Source: Novosphingobium sp. 28-62-57 (lineage in GTDB: Bacteria; Pseudomonadota; Alphaproteobacteria; Sphingomonadales; Sphingomonadaceae). Taken from it: a DNA stretch of 64,000 nt. Positions 8,436 to 17,870 of this stretch are shown one piece after another. Numbering within the stretch: position 1 is the stretch's first letter; each line of letters opens with the position of its first letter. The stretch spans positions 744,001-808,000 of the forward strand of contig NCGO01000001.1 in the NCBI GenBank assembly GCA_002256985.1, in the 5' to 3' direction. The notes under the pieces are model-generated. The model searched no databases, was not told the DNA's origin, and saw only the letters and a program-made list of their open reading frames with translations. The position numbers and the translations under genes are program-made.

Positions 8436-9608
8436 ATGCAGCTTCAACGCGGCGAAAAGCGCGGGCTGTCAGATCTTGGAATCGGCAACAATTGCACGGT
8501 CAAGATTGACTTCGGACTCGATGGTATCGACATTGCTGCCTTTGGCCTCAATGCCGAGAAGAAGATTGGCGACGACCGTTACGTCGTGCTGTTCTCGAAC
8601 CTTCAGTCCCCTGAAGGCGCGATCAAGCTGAGCGCCTACTCCGACACAGCGAGCTTCAATCTTGAGCTCGATCGCCTGCCAGCCGGCATCGACCGCATTG
8701 TTCTCACCGCGACTCACGACAATCAGCCGGTGGCGAACTCTCGCCCGCTGATCGTGTCCATTGATGGGGCCAAGGCAACTTTTGACGTGGCGCAGCACCT
8801 CACTAGTGAGAAGGCGGTCATGCTCATTGAGTTCTATCGCCACTCGAGCGGCTGGAAATTGGGCACGGTTGGCGCGGGCTTCAATGGCGGCCTTGCGGCT
8901 CTGATCGGCCACTTCGGCGGTGACGTTGGTGATACGACTCCTGCTCCTGCGCCCGTTGCAACGCCTCCAGCACCGCCACCGCCTCCCCCACCGGCAGCAC
9001 CGGTCTCATTGAGGAAAATTTCTCTCGAAAAGTCGAACTCAACTGTAAGTCTCAAAAAACAGGGCGCGACATTTGGCGAAATCGTTCTCAACCTGAATTG
9101 GAACCAGGATACCGGAAAAAGAGGTTTCTTCAGCAGCGGCTCAAAGAAAATCGATCTCGACCTCGGCGTCCTTTTCGAGATGGGGGATGGAAACAAAGGC
9201 ATCATTCAGGCTCTCGGTAACACCTTCGGTAGCTTCGAACGCGAGCCCTGGATCGAGCTGTCGGGGGATGATCGCACTGGCGCCGTGGCTGCTGGCGAAA
9301 CCATTCGAATCAACGGCAGGTACTTCGACCGTTTTACCCGGATTGCCATTTTCGCCTTGATTTACGACGGCGTCCCCAACTGGACCCAGACGGATGGAAT
9401 CGTGCGGATGAACATCCCGGGCCAGCCTGAGATCGAAGTTCAGATGAATGAAGGCCGCAATGATAAGCGCCTATGCGGCATTGCCGTCATCGAGAATCGC
9501 AATGGCGAACTCAAGATGGAGCGGCATATGCAGTACTATGACAGCCAACAGCCGTTCGCCGAAGCGCTCGGCTTCCATTTCCGCTGGCGCAGCGCCACAA
9601 AGGATTAA
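8436..9608 (+). CDS. terA: TerA-like protein (two TerD-type domains)
   Basis: A 390-residue protein. It has an N-terminal TerD-like domain (about 1-165), a Pro-rich linker (about 168-190, alternating Ala/Pro) and a C-terminal TerA domain. The C-terminal domain holds IDLDLGVLFEMGDGNKG, GNTFGSFEREPWIELSGDDRTG and a terminal FHFRWRS motif. The N-terminal domain lacks the full GDNRTG..GDDE calcium loop, as is usual in TerA; the C-terminal one keeps GDDRTG. It lies between terZ and the TerC-like gene. It is expected to be a cytoplasmic component of the Ter membrane-associated complex. Confidence 0.9.
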   Translation: MQLQRGEKRGLSDLGIGNNCTVKIDFGLDGIDIAAFGLNAEKKIGDDRYVVLFSNLQSPEGAIKLSAYSDTASFNLELDRLPAGIDRIVLTATHDNQPVANSRPLIVSIDGAKATFDVAQHLTSEKAVMLIEFYRHSSGWKLGTVGAGFNGGLAALIGHFGGDVGDTTPAPAPVATPPAPPPPPPPAAPVSLRKISLEKSNSTVSLKKQGATFGEIVLNLNWNQDTGKRGFFSSGSKKIDLDLGVLFEMGDGNKGIIQALGNTFGSFEREPWIELSGDDRTGAVAAGETIRINGRYFDRFTRIAIFALIYDGVPNWTQTDGIVRMNIPGQPEIEVQMNEGRNDKRLCGIAVIENRNGELKMERHMQYYDSQQPFAEALGFHFRWRSATKD

Positions 9609-9658
9609 CGAGGCTCAACCCTGCAACGGATTGATCCTACAGAATTGGAAATCGCCTC

Positions 9659-10759
9659 ATGCAAGCCTTTCGCGGCTCAATTATTGTCACAATCGTCTGC
9701 CTTATCCTCGCCGGCGTTCTCGGCTACGCAGAAACCGGTCTTCTGGGCACCGCTCTGTCGATGGTCTTTATCGCTGGCGTGCTCGGCGTGATGGAAACCT
9801 CACTCAGCCTCGATAATGCCGTCGTTAACGCCTCGATTCTGAAGGACATGGATGAAAAATGGCAGCGCCGTTTTCTAACTTGGGGCATCCTCATCGCAGT
9901 GCTCGGGATGCGGATCATTTTTCCAATCCTCATCGTCTCGTTCGCTGCGATGGTCACACCGTGGGAAGCTGCGCGCATCGCAACGAGCGACCACAAGCTC
10001 TACGAAGAGATCGTGACTGGCGCTCACATTGGTATTTCCGGCTTCGGCGGCGCTTTCCTTATGCTCGTGGGCCTAAGCTTTTTCTTTGACGAAGATCGCG
10101 AACACCACTGGATCGGCTTTGTCGAACAGCCGCTTTCGCTTCTCGCCAAGCTCCCAGGCGCTCCATACATCGTATCCGCGGTGCTCATTGGTGCACTGTC
10201 ATTCTGGCTTGAAAAGGCCGAACAGCGCACCTTTCTCATCGCCGGTTTCTCGGGAATTGCCGTCTTCTTCCTCGTACAGAAGTTCGGCGATTTCATGGGC
10301 GGCGAAGAAGATGCCGCTACCGGCAAAATCGTTCGCTCGGCCGCGGCCTCTTTTGTATATCTGGAGTTCCTCGACGCCTCGTTCTCGTTCGACGGCGTGA
10401 TTGGAGCCTTCGCTATCACCAACGATATCCTTCTGATTGCGCTGGGCCTTGGCATCGGCGCCATGTTTGTCCGCTCAATGACGGTTGCGCTCGTAAGGGG
10501 CGGGCATCTCAGCGAATTCCGATTCCTTGAGCCAGGCGCTTTCTACGCGATCCTTTCGCTGGCAGTGATTATGCTGATCAGCATCCGGGTCCACACTCCT
10601 GAAGTTGTCACCGGCCTGGTCGGCGCGCTGATAATCGGCCTCTCACTCTACGCCTCGATCCGCCACAAGAAGCTTTTTCCGCACGAGTACGAGGAAGATG
10701 GTGACGCCGATGTCATTCTGCCTACCGGCGATGTGATCCCCGGTGGCCGTACCACATGA
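9659..10759 (+). CDS. DUF475 / TerC-like integral membrane protein
   Basis: A 366-residue polytopic membrane protein with about nine hydrophobic segments. It resembles the DUF475 branch of TerC-like transporters, which takes the TerC position in many Ter clusters. Acidic intramembrane motifs typical of the superfamily are visible: METSLSLDNAVVNA (about 42-55) and EFLDASFSFDGVIGAFAITND (split, about 237-257). A charged cytoplasmic tail (KKLFPHEYEEDGDAD) ends the protein. TerC-like proteins have been linked to metal-ion handling, including Mn2+, and to assembly of Ter components at the inner membrane; the substrate here is unknown. Confidence 0.85.
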   Translation: MQAFRGSIIVTIVCLILAGVLGYAETGLLGTALSMVFIAGVLGVMETSLSLDNAVVNASILKDMDEKWQRRFLTWGILIAVLGMRIIFPILIVSFAAMVTPWEAARIATSDHKLYEEIVTGAHIGISGFGGAFLMLVGLSFFFDEDREHHWIGFVEQPLSLLAKLPGAPYIVSAVLIGALSFWLEKAEQRTFLIAGFSGIAVFFLVQKFGDFMGGEEDAATGKIVRSAAASFVYLEFLDASFSFDGVIGAFAITNDILLIALGLGIGAMFVRSMTVALVRGGHLSEFRFLEPGAFYAILSLAVIMLISIRVHTPEVVTGLVGALIIGLSLYASIRHKKLFPHEYEEDGDADVILPTGDVIPGGRTT

Positions 10760-10885
10760 AATTAAAATGGCGGGGTTCAATGCCGGGCCTTATCAGCACT
10801 TGCACAGTCTATTTTGCTTGAGCTCTCATTGGGGCTTTCGCGATCACCCTCATTCACTAACGACAATCTGGAAAGGACAAAACCC

Positions 10886-11464
10886 ATGGCAATCTCGCTT
10901 TCGAAGGGCGGCAACGTCTCGTTGTCCAAGGAGGATCCGAGTCTCGACGAGATCATGGTCGGCCTTGGCTGGGATGCGCGCGCTACTGATGGTCAGGACT
11001 TCGATCTCGATGCCTCGGCATTTCTTCTAAAGACGGACGGCAAGGTCCGCTCCGATGCGGACTTTTGCTTCTACAACAACATGAACGTTGCCGCGGGTGC
11101 CGTCATTCACCAGGGCGACAACCGCACTGGTGCCGGCGAAGGCGACGACGAGCAAGTCAAAATCACACTCTCGAAGATGCCGGCTGATATCGACAAGGTC
11201 GCGATCGTCGTCACCATCCATGAGGGCGAACTGCGGGGTCAGTCCTTTGGCCAGGTATCGAATGCCTTCATCCGTCTCGTGAACGTCAAGACTGGCGCCG
11301 AAGTCGTCCGTTTTGACCTGTCGGAAGACGCCTCGGTTGAGACTGCGATGATTCTCGGCGAGGTTTACCGTCACGGCAGCGACTTCAAGTTTCGTGCGGT
11401 GGGACAGGGTTACAGGGGTGGCCTTGGCCCGCTCGCAACGAATTTCGGCGTCAATGTTGGCTAA
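10886..11464 (+). CDS. terD: TerD calcium-binding stress protein
   Basis: A 192-residue canonical TerD. It starts [19 protein letters not shown], then [26 protein letters not shown], and the calcium loop [15 protein letters not shown]. Start ATG 10886 follows GAAAGGA with good spacing; the ORF extends further upstream but that part is non-conserved. The 126-bp gap after the DUF475 gene could hold an internal promoter. It is followed by terE after 59 bp, with a small GGGGA/TCCCC stem in between. Confidence 0.95.
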   Translation: MAISLSKGGNVSLSKEDPSLDEIMVGLGWDARATDGQDFDLDASAFLLKTDGKVRSDADFCFYNNMNVAAGAVIHQGDNRTGAGEGDDEQVKITLSKMPADIDKVAIVVTIHEGELRGQSFGQVSNAFIRLVNVKTGAEVVRFDLSEDASVETAMILGEVYRHGSDFKFRAVGQGYRGGLGPLATNFGVNVG

Positions 11465-11523
11465 TGCTTAAGTGGGGAGCAATCCCCTCCCCTCCCCTTC
11501 CAACCTGAAAGGATTCCCACCCT

Positions 11524-12099
11524 ATGGCAGTCTCTCTCGTCAAAGGCGGCAACGTAAACCTAAGCAAGGAGGCGCCCGGCGTGTCCTCCGTCACCGTCGG
11601 CCTTGGCTGGGACGCTAGAAAGACCGATGGTCAAGAATTCGACCTAGACGCCTCGGCGTTCATCCTTGGCCAGGACGAAAAGGTCCTTTCGGACTCGCAC
11701 TTCATTTTTTTCAATAACAAGGTCTCGCCCGACGGATCGGTATCCTACGGCGGCGACAATCGGACCGGCGCGGGTGATGGCGATGACGAGACCATCAGGG
11801 TAGATTTCGTCAAACTGCCCGAGAACGTGAAGAAGGTTGTAGTCGCTGTGACGATCTATGACGGGCAAGTGCGCAACCAGAACTTCGGCATGGTTTCAAA
11901 TGCTTATGCCCGCGTCATCAATGACGCTGACGGAAAAGAACTTGCTCGGTTCGACTTGAGCGAAGATAGCAGCACAAACGCTGCCATGATCTTTGTGGAG
12001 CTTTACCGAGTAAGCGGCGAGATCAAAGTCAAGGCAATCGGCGAAGGCTGGGCCAGCGGCCTTGCGGGCCTTGCTGGTGCCATGGGCGTCAACGTTTAA
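11524..12099 (+). CDS. terE: TerE calcium-binding stress protein
   Basis: A 191-residue TerD-family protein with TerE hallmarks: [47 protein letters not shown] and [14 protein letters not shown]. All acidic calcium-site residues are present. AAAGGA lies 10 nt before the ATG. It is probably co-expressed with terD and functions in the cytoplasm near the membrane. A 191-bp gap separates it from the enzyme genes that follow. Confidence 0.95.
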   Translation: MAVSLVKGGNVNLSKEAPGVSSVTVGLGWDARKTDGQEFDLDASAFILGQDEKVLSDSHFIFFNNKVSPDGSVSYGGDNRTGAGDGDDETIRVDFVKLPENVKKVVVAVTIYDGQVRNQNFGMVSNAYARVINDADGKELARFDLSEDSSTNAAMIFVELYRVSGEIKVKAIGEGWASGLAGLAGAMGVNV

Positions 12100-12119
12100 G
12101 CCGCTAACTGAGACAGGAT

Positions 12120-12146
12120 CCGGCGGCAGTCTCAACTCGTTGCCGG
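12120..12146 (+). terminator. Possible hairpin after terE
   Basis: CCGGCGGC at 12120-12127 can pair with GTTGCCGG at 12139-12146 (8 bp including two G-U pairs, 11-nt loop), 20 nt after the terE stop. No T-run follows. It would at best be an attenuator or processing hairpin that lowers expression of the downstream enzyme genes relative to terDE. Confidence 0.25.
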
Positions 12147-12290
12147 CCCTTGCCACTTCATAGCAGGAGCAGCCCATGCCAACCATGTCGCCCGGCTAGA
12201 AGCGCGCCTTTTCGGATCTGGGCAACACGCGCTGCAGGTATTCGGTCGCCGCGCTGAGTATGACTTCGCTTTCAAAAGCTCAGGATAATA

Positions 12291-13298
12291 ATGCGCCTTT
12301 GGTTCAATCGTGGCTTCTCGCTCGCTCCCATCGCAAAGGCGATGATGGCTGCCGATCCTTCGCTTGAGGTGATCATCAGCGTGGCCCCAAATATGCCAGT
12401 CTATGCCGGTCCTAAAGAGACCTGGATCGAACCAAGCCTTGATGACGAGGCTTATGTCAGGTGGGTCAGAAAACAGATCATCGACAACAAGATTGATCTG
12501 TTAATACCCACGCGTCGTCGCAAGCTTCTAGCCGGTGCCGACCTGCCATGCGCGATACACCTCCCAGCAAACATCGCGACGATCGAACTTCTAGAGGACA
12601 AGTATGCCTTTGCCAACGCACTCGTGGGCGAAGGGTTTCACCTCCAGACACTCAACGTTGAAAGTGCAGCTAACCTCGAGGAAATGCTCCCGAAATTCCA
12701 AGCCACCCTCGGAGACAATCTGCCCTGCCTCAAGCCTCGGCTTGGCGTGAATGGGCACGGCTTCTGGAAGCTCACCAAGGGATCAGCACTTTCGCACATT
12801 ATGAATCCTGATGCTCGCACAATGCACCAGGACCTGTTTCTCGCAGCGATGCGGGCTCAGGAGGCCAAATCGCCGATCCCGCCTTTCGTTTTAATGGAGT
12901 ACCTCCCAGGGCCTGAGGTGTCTTTCGACGTATTGTGCGACCTGGGCACGATCCTGAAGTTTGTGGCTCGAACCAAAGAGGCTTCGCACCAGCGGTTGCA
13001 GACATCCCACCCCCTCGAAAGCGCAGCGAGAAGCCTCGTCGCACGCTTCTGCTTGCACGGCGTGGTGAATATCCAGTTCCGCAAAGCTAAGAATGGCAGC
13101 TGGAAAGTGCTGGAGATTAACACACGCCCAGCAGGCGGATCGATTTACGGCGAGGAATTTGGTACCAGCTTGCTCGGGGATTGGGGCGGACTGCTTTCAG
13201 GTCGTTTAACGCGTGAGACGATCCCGCTCCCCGACCTCGACTTCAAGATCAAGACGACCGCGACGATTTCGTTGTATCCGGAAAGCCAGAGCTCATGA
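12291..13298 (+). CDS. ATP-grasp enzyme of the Ter-associated module
   Basis: A 335-residue ATP-grasp ligase-like protein. Visible features are a pre-grasp Rossmann-like part, the LEDKYAFANAL segment that begins the grasp fold (about 104-114), CLKPRLGVNGHGFWKL (about 146-161), LMEYLPGPEVSFDVL (about 202-216) and VVNIQFRKA followed by VLEINTRPAGGS (the Mg-ATP binding E/N pair, about 278-289). Such enzymes form amide or other acyl bonds with ATP. In Ter clusters they occur with PRTases, a HAD hydrolase and a CitE-like lyase, a set proposed to make a nucleoside-like compound. The stop overlaps the next start (ATGA). Confidence 0.85.
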   Translation: MRLWFNRGFSLAPIAKAMMAADPSLEVIISVAPNMPVYAGPKETWIEPSLDDEAYVRWVRKQIIDNKIDLLIPTRRRKLLAGADLPCAIHLPANIATIELLEDKYAFANALVGEGFHLQTLNVESAANLEEMLPKFQATLGDNLPCLKPRLGVNGHGFWKLTKGSALSHIMNPDARTMHQDLFLAAMRAQEAKSPIPPFVLMEYLPGPEVSFDVLCDLGTILKFVARTKEASHQRLQTSHPLESAARSLVARFCLHGVVNIQFRKAKNGSWKVLEINTRPAGGSIYGEEFGTSLLGDWGGLLSGRLTRETIPLPDLDFKIKTTATISLYPESQSS

Positions 13299-14425
13299 GC
13301 GAACTTCAGCCAGGCCAGCGATTCCGCCTGCCCACCCAGCGGGGACTTACAATCCGGTTCGAAGGACGCGATCATGATCGGCTCGCGGTTGCCGCAATTA
13401 CAGTGCAGGGCAGAGCCGTGGCTTTCAACCACGACGGCCCGGGTCAGTGGAGCCTCGATTCGATCGATGTCCTCGAAGGCCACGGCGACATCGTTGCGTA
13501 TATGACCGATGACACTCAGGGCGGTTTCACTAACTCCGCCTACCCTGTCAGCATGCAGATCGGCGGGCAGCACTACGTTTTTCCGGTCCCGCGCGAACAG
13601 CTCGCCGCAGTCATTCTGGGTGAAATCTACACGCGCGATGGCAGCCTGCGAATGAAGGCGTCCAACGAAGGATACACCTTTGGCATCGACGCTTACGTCC
13701 GTGCACGAAACTTTACCTCGATCAGCATTCCGCACCGAATGCGCCCAAGCATGGGCCGCGACGCACCGCTCCAACCCGAACCGGAGTTCGACAATCGCAG
13801 ACCTTCTGGCAGCACGCTTTGCACCGGTAGCGGTGTAGTCGTCGGGCCAGAACTGATCGTCACCAATGCCCACGTGATCGAGAACGGCAACAGCTTTCAG
13901 ATCGGCCGCACACGTCAGCTTCTGAATGTGCTGGCCGTAGATGAATTCCACGACCTGGCTCTGCTCCAAGGGCCGGTCCAAGGACAGCCTCTCCCGCTGC
14001 GTCTCACCTCTCCCCTGTGGCTTGGAGAGAGCGTCATGGCGTCGGGCTATCCGCTGATGGATCTGCTTGGAGGTGACTTGAAGGTTACGACCGGGAATGT
14101 CTCCGGGTTGGCAGGGGGTATGGGCGACGTCTCTCGATTCCAGTTCACTGCCCCTATCGGGTCAGGATCGTCCGGCGGTGCGATCGTCGATGACGCTGGC
14201 AATGTCGTCGGCATCACATCAGCCTCGCTCGCCCATCGTAATGTCCGCGACCGGGGCAGCATCTCGGAGAACGTCAACTTCGGCATCAAGGCCAGCGTTG
14301 TCTATGAACTGATCGCTGCGGCCGGCAAAGCCCTGCCCGATATCAATCCGCTCGACGACGTCAATCGCCGCGAAGTCGTCAATCGTCTCCGCGATTCCGT
14401 TATCAGCATCACCGTTCTGGCGTAG
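13295..14425 (+). CDS. TerD-like / trypsin-like serine protease fusion
   Basis: A 376-residue two-part protein. Residues 1-135 resemble a degenerate TerD domain, ending in an AAVILGEIYTRDGSLRMKASNEGY stretch that parallels the TerD C-terminal strand (...[19 protein letters not shown]). Residues 175-325 form a trypsin/HtrA-like protease with a complete triad: H193 in VTNAHVIE, D220 in HDLALL and S293 in GSGSSGGA. No signal peptide is seen, so it is probably cytoplasmic. It overlaps the ATP-grasp gene by 4 nt and is followed 9 bp later by the DUF4236 gene. A protease physically linked to a Ter-type domain suggests stress-triggered proteolysis (inference). Confidence 0.8.
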   Translation: MSELQPGQRFRLPTQRGLTIRFEGRDHDRLAVAAITVQGRAVAFNHDGPGQWSLDSIDVLEGHGDIVAYMTDDTQGGFTNSAYPVSMQIGGQHYVFPVPREQLAAVILGEIYTRDGSLRMKASNEGYTFGIDAYVRARNFTSISIPHRMRPSMGRDAPLQPEPEFDNRRPSGSTLCTGSGVVVGPELIVTNAHVIENGNSFQIGRTRQLLNVLAVDEFHDLALLQGPVQGQPLPLRLTSPLWLGESVMASGYPLMDLLGGDLKVTTGNVSGLAGGMGDVSRFQFTAPIGSGSSGGAIVDDAGNVVGITSASLAHRNVRDRGSISENVNFGIKASVVYELIAAAGKALPDINPLDDVNRREVVNRLRDSVISITVLA

Positions 14426-14434
14426 GGTTCATCC

Positions 14435-15520
14435 ATGGGCTTCAGATTCCAAAAGCGCGTCACGCTCTTCCCGGGGCTTCGTCTCAACCTTTCGAAAGGC
14501 GGTGTCTCTATGAGCGCTGGCCCAAGGGGTGCCTCTGTCACAATTGGCAAGAGCGGCGTTCACGGAAATGTTGGCATTCCGGGGTCCGGCCTGAGCTGGC
14601 GCGAGCGTCTGGACAAGCCCAAAGGCCGCACACGTTCGCGCGACGATCGCTATTCTGACCAGCAACCTCGCGGGCAGCTGCCTTCCGTCCCCCCATTGCC
14701 TGCCTCGGCGCAGGCACGCATCGTCGGCAATGGCATCGAAATTGTCGATGGTCATGGGGATCCGATCCACTCCGCGCATCTGCCGGCAGTGAAATCTCAG
14801 ATGAAAGACCTCATAAAGGACCTGCTCGAGAACGACGCCAAAGCACGCAACCAAAGCCTCGACGCGCTCCGACACCTCCACCACGACATCCCTCGCTCGG
14901 TAACTCCGACCAAGCCGAGTAGTGCTGGAAAGCCGCAAGCAAATCAGTACGGCTCGCACGGGGAATACATGGACGCTTTGATGACGTGGCGCGCCGCCAA
15001 GGCGAATGCCGGCCCCGATATGAGCGCGGTCGCAGACGAAGTTCTGCAAGCTCTCGGGGCACTAGCTTGGCCAGCTGAAACAAACATCGCGCTCGACCTG
15101 GAGGACGGGCGGCTTTTGCTCGACGTTGATCTACCTGAGATCGAGGATATGCCCTCTACCCGCTGGAACGCGGTCGTCTCGCGCCTTGAGCTTGTCGAAA
15201 AGCCAATGAGCCAAAAGGACGTTGCTGGCCTTTACCTTGACCACGTTTCAGCTGTCATCACTAGGCTGATCGGACACAGTTTCGCGGCAGCAGGTACCGT
15301 CCATACAGTAGCGCTTTCGGCCTACACCCAGCGTAAGATTGCAACCGGACGCTTGTTGGACGAGTACGTCGCGACAATCACGGTGACCCGAAATTCCTGG
15401 AACAACGTGGACCTTTCGCAGATCGCTGCGATCGAGCCCTACAACCTGCTGCGGCATCTTGGGGCTCGAATCGAGGCAAACTCGCGCGGAATGCTGCTGA
15501 CACAGCCACCTCTGACCTAA
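14435..15520 (+). CDS. DUF4236 N-terminal protein with unknown C-terminal domain
   Basis: A 361-residue protein. The first ~55 residues (MGFRFQKRVTLFPGLRLNLS, then SKGGVSMSAGPRGASVTIG and GIPGSGLSW) form a DUF4236 module, a short beta-rich repeat-like domain of unknown function. Residues 80-361 are alpha/beta, contain no transmembrane segment and are not recognised; a central helical stretch (PAVKSQMKDLIKDLLENDAK) could oligomerise. Position inside the Ter enzyme set suggests a linked role, but none can be assigned. Confidence 0.75.
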   Translation: MGFRFQKRVTLFPGLRLNLSKGGVSMSAGPRGASVTIGKSGVHGNVGIPGSGLSWRERLDKPKGRTRSRDDRYSDQQPRGQLPSVPPLPASAQARIVGNGIEIVDGHGDPIHSAHLPAVKSQMKDLIKDLLENDAKARNQSLDALRHLHHDIPRSVTPTKPSSAGKPQANQYGSHGEYMDALMTWRAAKANAGPDMSAVADEVLQALGALAWPAETNIALDLEDGRLLLDVDLPEIEDMPSTRWNAVVSRLELVEKPMSQKDVAGLYLDHVSAVITRLIGHSFAAAGTVHTVALSAYTQRKIATGRLLDEYVATITVTRNSWNNVDLSQIAAIEPYNLLRHLGARIEANSRGMLLTQPPLT

Positions 15521-15568
15521 GGGCCGGCTAGGCAGTAAAACTGTCTGATGCAATGAGGCTGCAATGCC

Positions 15569-16762
15569 ATGGTCGTAACATGGCACGGGAAGAAGAAATC
15601 AGTGACTGACCAGACGATCGAAACCAAGAGTCGTACTAACCATGTCGCGTTACCGACAGGCACCCTAGTGCTTATGATTGATCATGGTCCCGAGATTTCG
15701 GAGCTTTGCGACTTCGCTGCACGCGCCAATCCAAAGCGTGGCTTCTTGGTTGTGTCTAAAGTCCTCGGGCGTCATGTCCCGGCGCGGCCAGTGCACATAC
15801 GCGCCACCATGGATGCCATAGCCGCCACACTCAGCGCGGACTTGCCGCAGCCGGTCGTTTTTCTCGGGATGGCCGAGACCGCCACTGCCCTGGGCCAAGG
15901 TGTCTATGCGGCGTTTCAGGCACGAAACCCTTCGGTGAGCAGCGCCTATCTGCAGACATCCCGACAACAGGTACGTGGCACCGACCCTATTACCAAGTTC
16001 GAGGAAGGGCACAGCCACGCGACCTCGCATCTCGTACAAATTGCCGACCCGGCGATTATCCGCAAGGTCAAGGATGCACGCACGCTTGTGGTGATCGACG
16101 ACGAATGTAGCACCGGGAACACTTTCGTGTCGGCTGTCCGCAGCATGCTCGGCGTAATGAAAGAGCTTCGCCAGATCGAGACCTGCTGCATCACTGACTG
16201 GAGCGGCGGCGACTATTTGGCTGACATGCCGTATCCCGCGCGTCGGCACTCGATACTTTCGGGCTGGATGGAGTGGCATGCGAGCAACCCGGCCCAGCAA
16301 TCCCACCAGCTTCCAGAAGGATCTAATGGCGCTGGAATCGCGCCCCCGACAGGCATGCGCAGCCGCTGCGGCCTGCTCGCGCCAGAAGCCGCCGACCGCG
16401 TCCACGTCCATTGCCAGCCAGGCGAACGTATTCTGGTCCTCGGAGACGGCGAGCATAGCTACGAAGCTTTGCGCATCGCTGAGGAAATCGAGGCGCAGGG
16501 TGGCATCGCTGCCGTTCAGAGCATAACCCGCACGCCTGCAATGGTAGGGCATGCGATGCGTTCACGTTCGACCTTCACCGACGCTTATGGCTCTGGCGCG
16601 CCAACGTTCCTCTACAACATTCTCGCTCACGATCCCGACCGCGTCATCATAGCTGCAGAGCTGGTAGGCAACCAAGCCGCCGAAGCCGCCAGCGCGATGC
16701 AGGAGTTGGGACGTAACGTCCCGGTTCAGGTAGTGCTTTGCCAATACCGTGACGAGGAGTGA
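15569..16762 (+). CDS. Phosphoribosyltransferase with C-terminal TRSP domain
   Basis: A 397-residue protein. The N-terminal PRTase fold carries the PRPP-binding loop VVIDDECSTGNTF (about 174-186), and FLGMAETATALGQGVYAAF (98-116) precedes it. The C-terminal ~140 residues, from VLGDGEHSYEALRIAEEIE on, match the layout of the TRSP domain that follows PRTases in Ter clusters. The predicted reaction is attachment of a ribose-5-phosphate to a base or base-like substrate. GAGG lies 10 nt before ATG 15569. The upstream gap is 48 bp and the downstream gap to the HAD gene is 376 bp. Confidence 0.85.
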   Translation: MVVTWHGKKKSVTDQTIETKSRTNHVALPTGTLVLMIDHGPEISELCDFAARANPKRGFLVVSKVLGRHVPARPVHIRATMDAIAATLSADLPQPVVFLGMAETATALGQGVYAAFQARNPSVSSAYLQTSRQQVRGTDPITKFEEGHSHATSHLVQIADPAIIRKVKDARTLVVIDDECSTGNTFVSAVRSMLGVMKELRQIETCCITDWSGGDYLADMPYPARRHSILSGWMEWHASNPAQQSHQLPEGSNGAGIAPPTGMRSRCGLLAPEAADRVHVHCQPGERILVLGDGEHSYEALRIAEEIEAQGGIAAVQSITRTPAMVGHAMRSRSTFTDAYGSGAPTFLYNILAHDPDRVIIAAELVGNQAAEAASAMQELGRNVPVQVVLCQYRDEE

Positions 16763-17138
16763 TGCGAAACCGGCATCAAAGGATGCACGCCGCTAAGCGG
16801 CATCTCCTGCATCACGTTTTCAGCTCCGTAGGATCAGCGCGATTCTCCAAAGGCAAAGGCCGATCGCGCTTGTTTGGGCTTTGGAGATCGTGCTCCAGGG
16901 AAGCGCTGATCGGCAGCGGATTGGCTGTTCACGATACCAGCGCTACATTATCAATGATGAACGCCGTTGGATTCAGCAATTTTATCAGATGGAGGCTTCT
17001 GCTGCAGGTCGCGCATCGACACCTTGCACCACTTCAGCGAGGGGGGGCACAGCGCCCCAGTTGTTTGGCGAAAGAAAAAGCGTTTCGAGCGAAAGCTCAT
17101 GGTTCGCGGTTCAGACCAAGCAAAGGCCTGACGACTCA
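16763..17138. other. 376-bp gap inside the Ter enzyme module
   Basis: Two overlapping open frames cross this gap. One begins at the PRTase stop (16759) and is Arg/His/Ser-rich. The other (ATG 16881) would extend the HAD protein by 86 residues. Neither looks like a conserved protein and neither has a good ribosome-binding site. It may be decayed sequence or an insertion, or it may contain an internal promoter. Confidence 0.4.
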
Positions 17139-17870
17139 ATGTTGATCCTTACAGACCTCGATGACACCCTTTTTCAAACTGCACGCAAGTGCCCGCCTGA
17201 GGCGACCGACCTGCTCACGATGAGTTACCTCGCCGACGGGCAGGAAAGCGGCTTTGCGACCAAGCGGCAGCAGCGCATGCTCAACTGGCTTCAGCATGGC
17301 AAGGTTGTGCCAGTCACCGCGCGAAGCCGCGACGTGTTGGGCCGCGTGAACATCGAGCAAAATCCTGCAGTATGCTCGAACGGTGGCTGCATTGTAGCGA
17401 CCGGCGGCGAGGTTGATGCAGCTTGGCACGCCCACCTCCACGAAAAGCTGCGGCTTGGTGTTGCTCCGGCCGAAGTCTATGGTGCTTTCCGCCATCACAT
17501 CTCGGGGGCTGAGTATCGCCATTGGCTAGTGCAGGAAGGAGACCTCGACCTCTACCTAGTGGTTAAGAGCAACGTGGACGACGGCGAGATCCTTGAAGCG
17601 GTTGAGCCGGAGCTCAAAGCTTTTCTGCCCGATGGTTGGCGCTGCCATCGCAACGGCAACAACCTCGCCTTCCTCCCGCCCTGGCTAAACAAGCGCGATG
17701 CAGCCCACTACGTGATCGAAACTGCGCGCACCGACGACCAAAACCTTTTGATAATCGGTATCGGCGATAGCCATTCCGACGTCGGCTTCATGGACCTGTG
17801 CGACTACGCCATAACCCCAACCACCTCCCAGCTTTGGGCCCAAACGAAGCTGGGAAATGTTTGGTGCTGA
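17139..17870 (+). CDS. HAD-superfamily hydrolase of the Ter module
   Basis: A 243-residue HAD hydrolase. The nucleophile motif TDLDDT is at the very N-terminus (D6 and D8), motif II lies in VVPVTARS (T60) and motif IV is IGIGDSHSDVGFMD (D210, D214). The cap region is of the type seen in sucrose-phosphatase/Cof-like enzymes. It probably dephosphorylates an intermediate of the pathway formed by the neighbouring PRTases and ATP-grasp. ATG 17139 places motif I correctly; AAAGG lies about 12 nt upstream. The 3' end overlaps the next gene. Confidence 0.85.
   Translation: MLILTDLDDTLFQTARKCPPEATDLLTMSYLADGQESGFATKRQQRMLNWLQHGKVVPVTARSRDVLGRVNIEQNPAVCSNGGCIVATGGEVDAAWHAHLHEKLRLGVAPAEVYGAFRHHISGAEYRHWLVQEGDLDLYLVVKSNVDDGEILEAVEPELKAFLPDGWRCHRNGNNLAFLPPWLNKRDAAHYVIETARTDDQNLLIIGIGDSHSDVGFMDLCDYAITPTTSQLWAQTKLGNVWC

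Noticed and set aside
16759..17145. 128-residue ORF starting at the PRTase stop
   Set aside because: It is basic and Ser/Arg-rich with no domain, and its end overlaps the HAD start; more likely non-coding.
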